A program made the translations under genes and the position numbers. Below, one piece after another: positions 24,218-26,274 of a DNA stretch of 26,274 nucleotides. Every line of letters begins with the position of its first letter. Positions within the stretch are counted from its first letter, which is position 1. Below the pieces are notes generated by a model. It worked only from the letters and a program-made list of their open reading frames with translations, was not told the DNA's origin and searched no databases. Origin of the DNA: JBDNDK01 sp046719185 (GTDB lineage Bacteria > Armatimonadota > UBA5829); contig JBDNDK010000013.1 of the NCBI GenBank assembly GCA_046719185.1, positions 1 to 26,274 of the forward strand, read 5' to 3'.

Positions 24218-24691
24218 CTACTTAACCTCAAGCAGTTCCACTTCAAAATAAAGGGTTGCGTTTGGTGGGATAACTCCTCCAGCTCCTCTGCTTCCATATC
24301 CCATACTTGCAGGGATTGTGAGCTCTCTTATACCGCCTTCTTTCATTCCAACAACACCTTTATCCCAGCCTTCAATCACCATTCCAGCTCCAAGAGTGAA
24401 TGAGAAAGGACCTCTGTCTCTGCTTGTATCAAAAACTTTACCATCTTCAAGCCAGCCTTTATAATGCACTTCCACTGTATCTCCAGCTTTAGCTTCTTTG
24501 CCTGTTCCTTCTTTGATGTCTTTAATTATGAATTCAGCTGCCATTTCATTTTCCTTTTCTACCTCATCGGCTTCTGTTGTAGTAGTTGTTTCATTTTCAA
24601 CTGGCTTAGTTGTTTCTTTAGATTTTTCTTTGCATCCAATAAAAAAAACTAGCATTCCAGCAAGTAAAAATAAAACCAAAACTTTACTCAT
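24218..24691 (-). CDS. FKBP-type peptidyl-prolyl cis-trans isomerase, lipoprotein
   Basis: 157 residues. The N-terminus has a short basic start, a hydrophobic run and FFIGC with Cys20, which fits a lipoprotein signal, so the mature protein is probably membrane-anchored outside the cytoplasm. Residues 22-50 are a Thr/Glu/Lys linker. The FKBP domain follows (about 52-157) with VEVHYKGWLEDGKVFDTS, GMVIEGWDKGVVGMKEGG, PASMGYGSRGAGGVIPPNAT and a final YFEVELLEVK, all classic. It catalyses proline isomerisation during folding of envelope proteins. ATG is preceded by GGAGG at 7 bases. It has its own promoter (24746-24774) and a strong terminator. Confidence 0.95.
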   Translation of the reverse strand: MSKVLVLFLLAGMLVFFIGCKEKSKETTKPVENETTTTTEADEVEKENEMAAEFIIKDIKEGTGKEAKAGDTVEVHYKGWLEDGKVFDTSRDRGPFSFTLGAGMVIEGWDKGVVGMKEGGIRELTIPASMGYGSRGAGGVIPPNATLYFEVELLEVK

Positions 24692-24745
24692 CTTGATGCC
24701 TCCATTTATATTTACATGAAAACATAAACTATTTATATCCCCAAT

Positions 24746-24774
24746 ATAGTATAGCTTTACACAGAATTGGTCAA
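24746..24774 (-). promoter_or_regulatory. Promoter of the FKBP gene
   Basis: On the minus strand TTGACC (24769-24774) and TACTAT (24746-24751) are 17 bases apart, about 55 bases upstream of the ATG. Confidence 0.6.
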
Positions 24775-24802
24775 ATAATATCTAAATCAATAGCAAAATC
24801 CA

Positions 24803-24831
24803 TTGACATGAAAATCTCAAAGCAGGATAAT
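24803..24831 (+). promoter_or_regulatory. Promoter of the aminotransferase-mrp operon
   Basis: TTGACA (24803-24808, perfect -35) and GATAAT (24826-24831) are 17 bases apart. It is divergent from the FKBP promoter, with only 28 bases between the two -35 boxes. The transcript would have a leader of about 80 bases. Confidence 0.7.
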
Positions 24832-24920
24832 ACTATGGTAGTAAATTCATTTGTGAATATTTGCACAAAGTAACTGTCTGAATAAATTATATAGATAATA
24901 TCTGCAAAAGGAGTTGCAAA

Positions 24921-26030
24921 TTGCCAATACCTATAGCCAATCCAAAAGCTCAGTATCTTTCCCTTAAATCAGAAATTTTGGAAGCTGTGCAGGAAGTTTT
25001 TGATTCCTGCCAGTTTATTTTGGGAGATAACATAAAGAAAATAGAAAAAGATATTCCTCAACTTTGTGATGCAGAGTATGGTGTTGCAGTAAACAGTGGT
25101 ACAGATGCTTTAGTAATTGCACTTGCTGCTTGTGGAGTTGGACCTGGTGATGAGGTAATCACTACACCATACACTTTTGTTGCTACTACAGAATCCATTA
25201 TGATACTTGGTGCAAAACCTGTGTATGTTGATATAGACCCAGATACATTTAATCTTAATCCTGTGTTGATAGAAGAGAAGATTACTGATAAAACTAAAGC
25301 CATTTTGCCTGTGCATTTATATGGTCAGTGTGCTGATATTGAAGCTATTGAAAATATTGCCAAAAAGCATGGCTTGAAGCTAGTTTCTGATGGAGCTCAG
25401 GCTATTGGCTCTAAGCACAAAGACAAAGGTATTGGTGCTTATGGTGATGCTTCCACTCTAAGCTTTTTTCCAACTAAGAATTTGGGTGCTTGTGGTGATG
25501 GTGGAATGGTGCTCACTAATGATAAAAGCATTGATGATAAATGCAGATCACTTAGATTCCATGGTATGAATGGTAACTATGAATATGATATGGTTGGTTT
25601 CTGCAGTAGAATGGATGAAATTCAGGGTGCTGTGCTTAGAGTGAAAATGCAGAAGATATTAGAATGGAATGAAGCCAGAAGATCAAATGCTCATTATTAT
25701 TTAGATAGATTCAAAGATTTGCCTATGAAACTGCCTCTTGCAAAGCCGGAAAATTACCATATTTATCATCAGTTTACAATACAATATGATAAGAGAGACC
25801 AGCTCAAAGATAAGCTTGCAGAAAAAGGTATTGGTTCTGCTATATATTATCCTAGTCCATTGCATTTGCAGAGTGCATATCAAAACTTAGGCTATAGGCA
25901 AGGTGATTTGCCAATTTCTGAAGAGATTTGCAAAAAAGTATTGAGTCTTCCTGTTTTTCCTGAGCTTCCAGAGGAAGATAGGAAAACTGTTGCAGATGCA
26001 GTGATTGAAAGTGTAAAAGAGTTATCTTAA
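24921..26030 (+). CDS. DegT/DnrJ/EryC1/StrS family aminotransferase
   Basis: 369 residues, PLP-dependent fold type I. Visible marks are VNSGTDALVIAL (58-69, phosphate cup), DEVITTPYTFVATTESI (77-93), SDGAQAIGSKHKDK (156-169, with D157 contacting PLP nitrogen) and SFFPTKNLGACGDGGM (181-196), where K186 forms the Schiff base. Family members transaminate keto sugars bound to nucleotides for lipopolysaccharide, capsule or glycan synthesis. A surface-sugar role is likely but no other sugar-nucleotide gene is in the window. The start is TTG at 24921 with AGGAG about 7 bases upstream and no better ATG. Mrp follows 20 bases later in the same operon. Confidence 0.93.
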   Translation: MPIPIANPKAQYLSLKSEILEAVQEVFDSCQFILGDNIKKIEKDIPQLCDAEYGVAVNSGTDALVIALAACGVGPGDEVITTPYTFVATTESIMILGAKPVYVDIDPDTFNLNPVLIEEKITDKTKAILPVHLYGQCADIEAIENIAKKHGLKLVSDGAQAIGSKHKDKGIGAYGDASTLSFFPTKNLGACGDGGMVLTNDKSIDDKCRSLRFHGMNGNYEYDMVGFCSRMDEIQGAVLRVKMQKILEWNEARRSNAHYYLDRFKDLPMKLPLAKPENYHIYHQFTIQYDKRDQLKDKLAEKGIGSAIYYPSPLHLQSAYQNLGYRQGDLPISEEICKKVLSLPVFPELPEEDRKTVADAVIESVKELS

Positions 26031-26050
26031 ATAGAAAGTAAGGTGCAATT

Positions 26051-26274
26051 ATGAGTGAACATGATTCTTGCAGTGGATGTGGAATGAGCGGAGATGAAGG
26101 TTGTTCTTCAGGGTGCTCTTCACATGAAAATCTTGACCAATTCATAGAGGAAGCAATTATTGATGATCAGCTTAGCAAGATTAAGCATAAAATATTAGTT
26201 CTTTCTGGAAAAGGTGGAGTAGGAAAAAGCACAGTTGCTGTGAACATTGCCACAGCTCTAGCATTAAATGGCAA
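26051..26274 (+). CDS. Mrp/NBP35-type Fe-S carrier ATPase, N-terminal part (cut by window edge)
   Basis: 74 codons are visible. Residues 49-64 hold VLSGKGGVGKSTVAVN, the deviant Walker A (GKGGVGKS) of the Mrp/MinD ATPase family. The N-terminus carries Cys7, Cys10, Cys18 and Cys22 in a Ser/Gly-rich stretch, a C-x2-C-x7-C-x3-C arrangement. Many Mrp proteins of anaerobes carry Cys-rich N-termini that may hold an Fe-S cluster, comparable to eukaryotic NBP35. The role is assembly or delivery of Fe-S clusters in the cytoplasm. ATG has AGGTG 5 bases upstream. The rest of the gene lies beyond the right edge. Confidence 0.9.
   Translation, partial: MSEHDSCSGCGMSGDEGCSSGCSSHENLDQFIEEAIIDDQLSKIKHKILVLSGKGGVGKSTVAVNIATALALNG

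Noticed and set aside
1..26274. Depletion of GGNCC sites as a sign of the restriction system
   Set aside because: By eye at least a dozen sites are present, so avoidance is not evident; a proper count against a base-composition model would be needed.

Overview
The window is AT-rich bacterial DNA, densely packed with genes, with no rRNA, tRNA or CRISPR array visible. A lipoprotein FKBP with a lipobox, a signal-peptide protein with a secretin-N/STN-like domain and a PEP-CTERM-type sorting tail all suggest a diderm (Gram-negative-type) bacterium. A corrinoid-type MttB methyltransferase paired with a UroD-family protein, plus a Cys-rich Mrp ATPase, suggest an anaerobic or corrinoid-using lifestyle. 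The phylum cannot be fixed from this window; Armatimonadota-, Lentisphaerota- or PVC-like lineages are only a guess. TTG is used unusually often as a start codon (seven genes with convincing contexts).

Layout. 1-485: N-terminal part of glucose-6-phosphate isomerase (minus), with a clear sigma70-type promoter. 606-3865 (minus): a tight three-gene run of a DapA-like aldolase, a small MNT-type nucleotidyltransferase and a large secreted STN-like protein. 3866-4523: an intergenic region with three nested-palindrome hairpins. 4524-5777 (plus): an RsbU/SpoIIE-type PP2C phosphatase. 5807-7995 (minus): a type II restriction-modification pair, a SPPY methyltransferase followed by a TdeIII/MjaII-like endonuclease, with overlapping genes. 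8179-9168 (plus): a D-2-hydroxyacid dehydrogenase, converging on a membrane J-domain protein (9155-9829, minus). 9976-13697 (minus): an apparent operon of a 58-aa basic small protein, an MttB-family methyltransferase, a UroD-family protein and holA. 13883-16564 (minus): a PocR-PAS-PAS-GGDEF-EAL protein. 16900-17862 (plus): a sugar-phosphate isomerase/epimerase-type TIM barrel. 17936-19584 (minus): an ABC-2 exporter (ATPase and permease) whose leader carries a promoter, a 9-codon leader ORF and an intrinsic terminator. 19982-23059 (plus): a membrane PAS-GGDEF-EAL protein whose EAL domain looks degenerate. 23314-24112 (plus): a secreted PEP-CTERM-like gene broken by a frameshift and an in-frame stop. 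24218-24691 (minus): an FKBP lipoprotein. 24921-26274 (plus): a DegT-family aminotransferase followed closely by an Mrp-type Fe-S carrier ATPase that runs off the window.

How it works together. Two large c-di-GMP enzymes and a PP2C regulator make this a signalling-rich stretch. The DapA-like, dehydrogenase, epimerase, UroD and MttB genes look like small-molecule catabolism. The most interesting items are the likely attenuation leader of the ABC exporter, the doubly interrupted PEP-CTERM gene, the split between an intact and a degenerate EAL domain in two related proteins, the unrecognised 58-aa protein at the head of the mttB operon, and the families of short hairpin repeats between genes.
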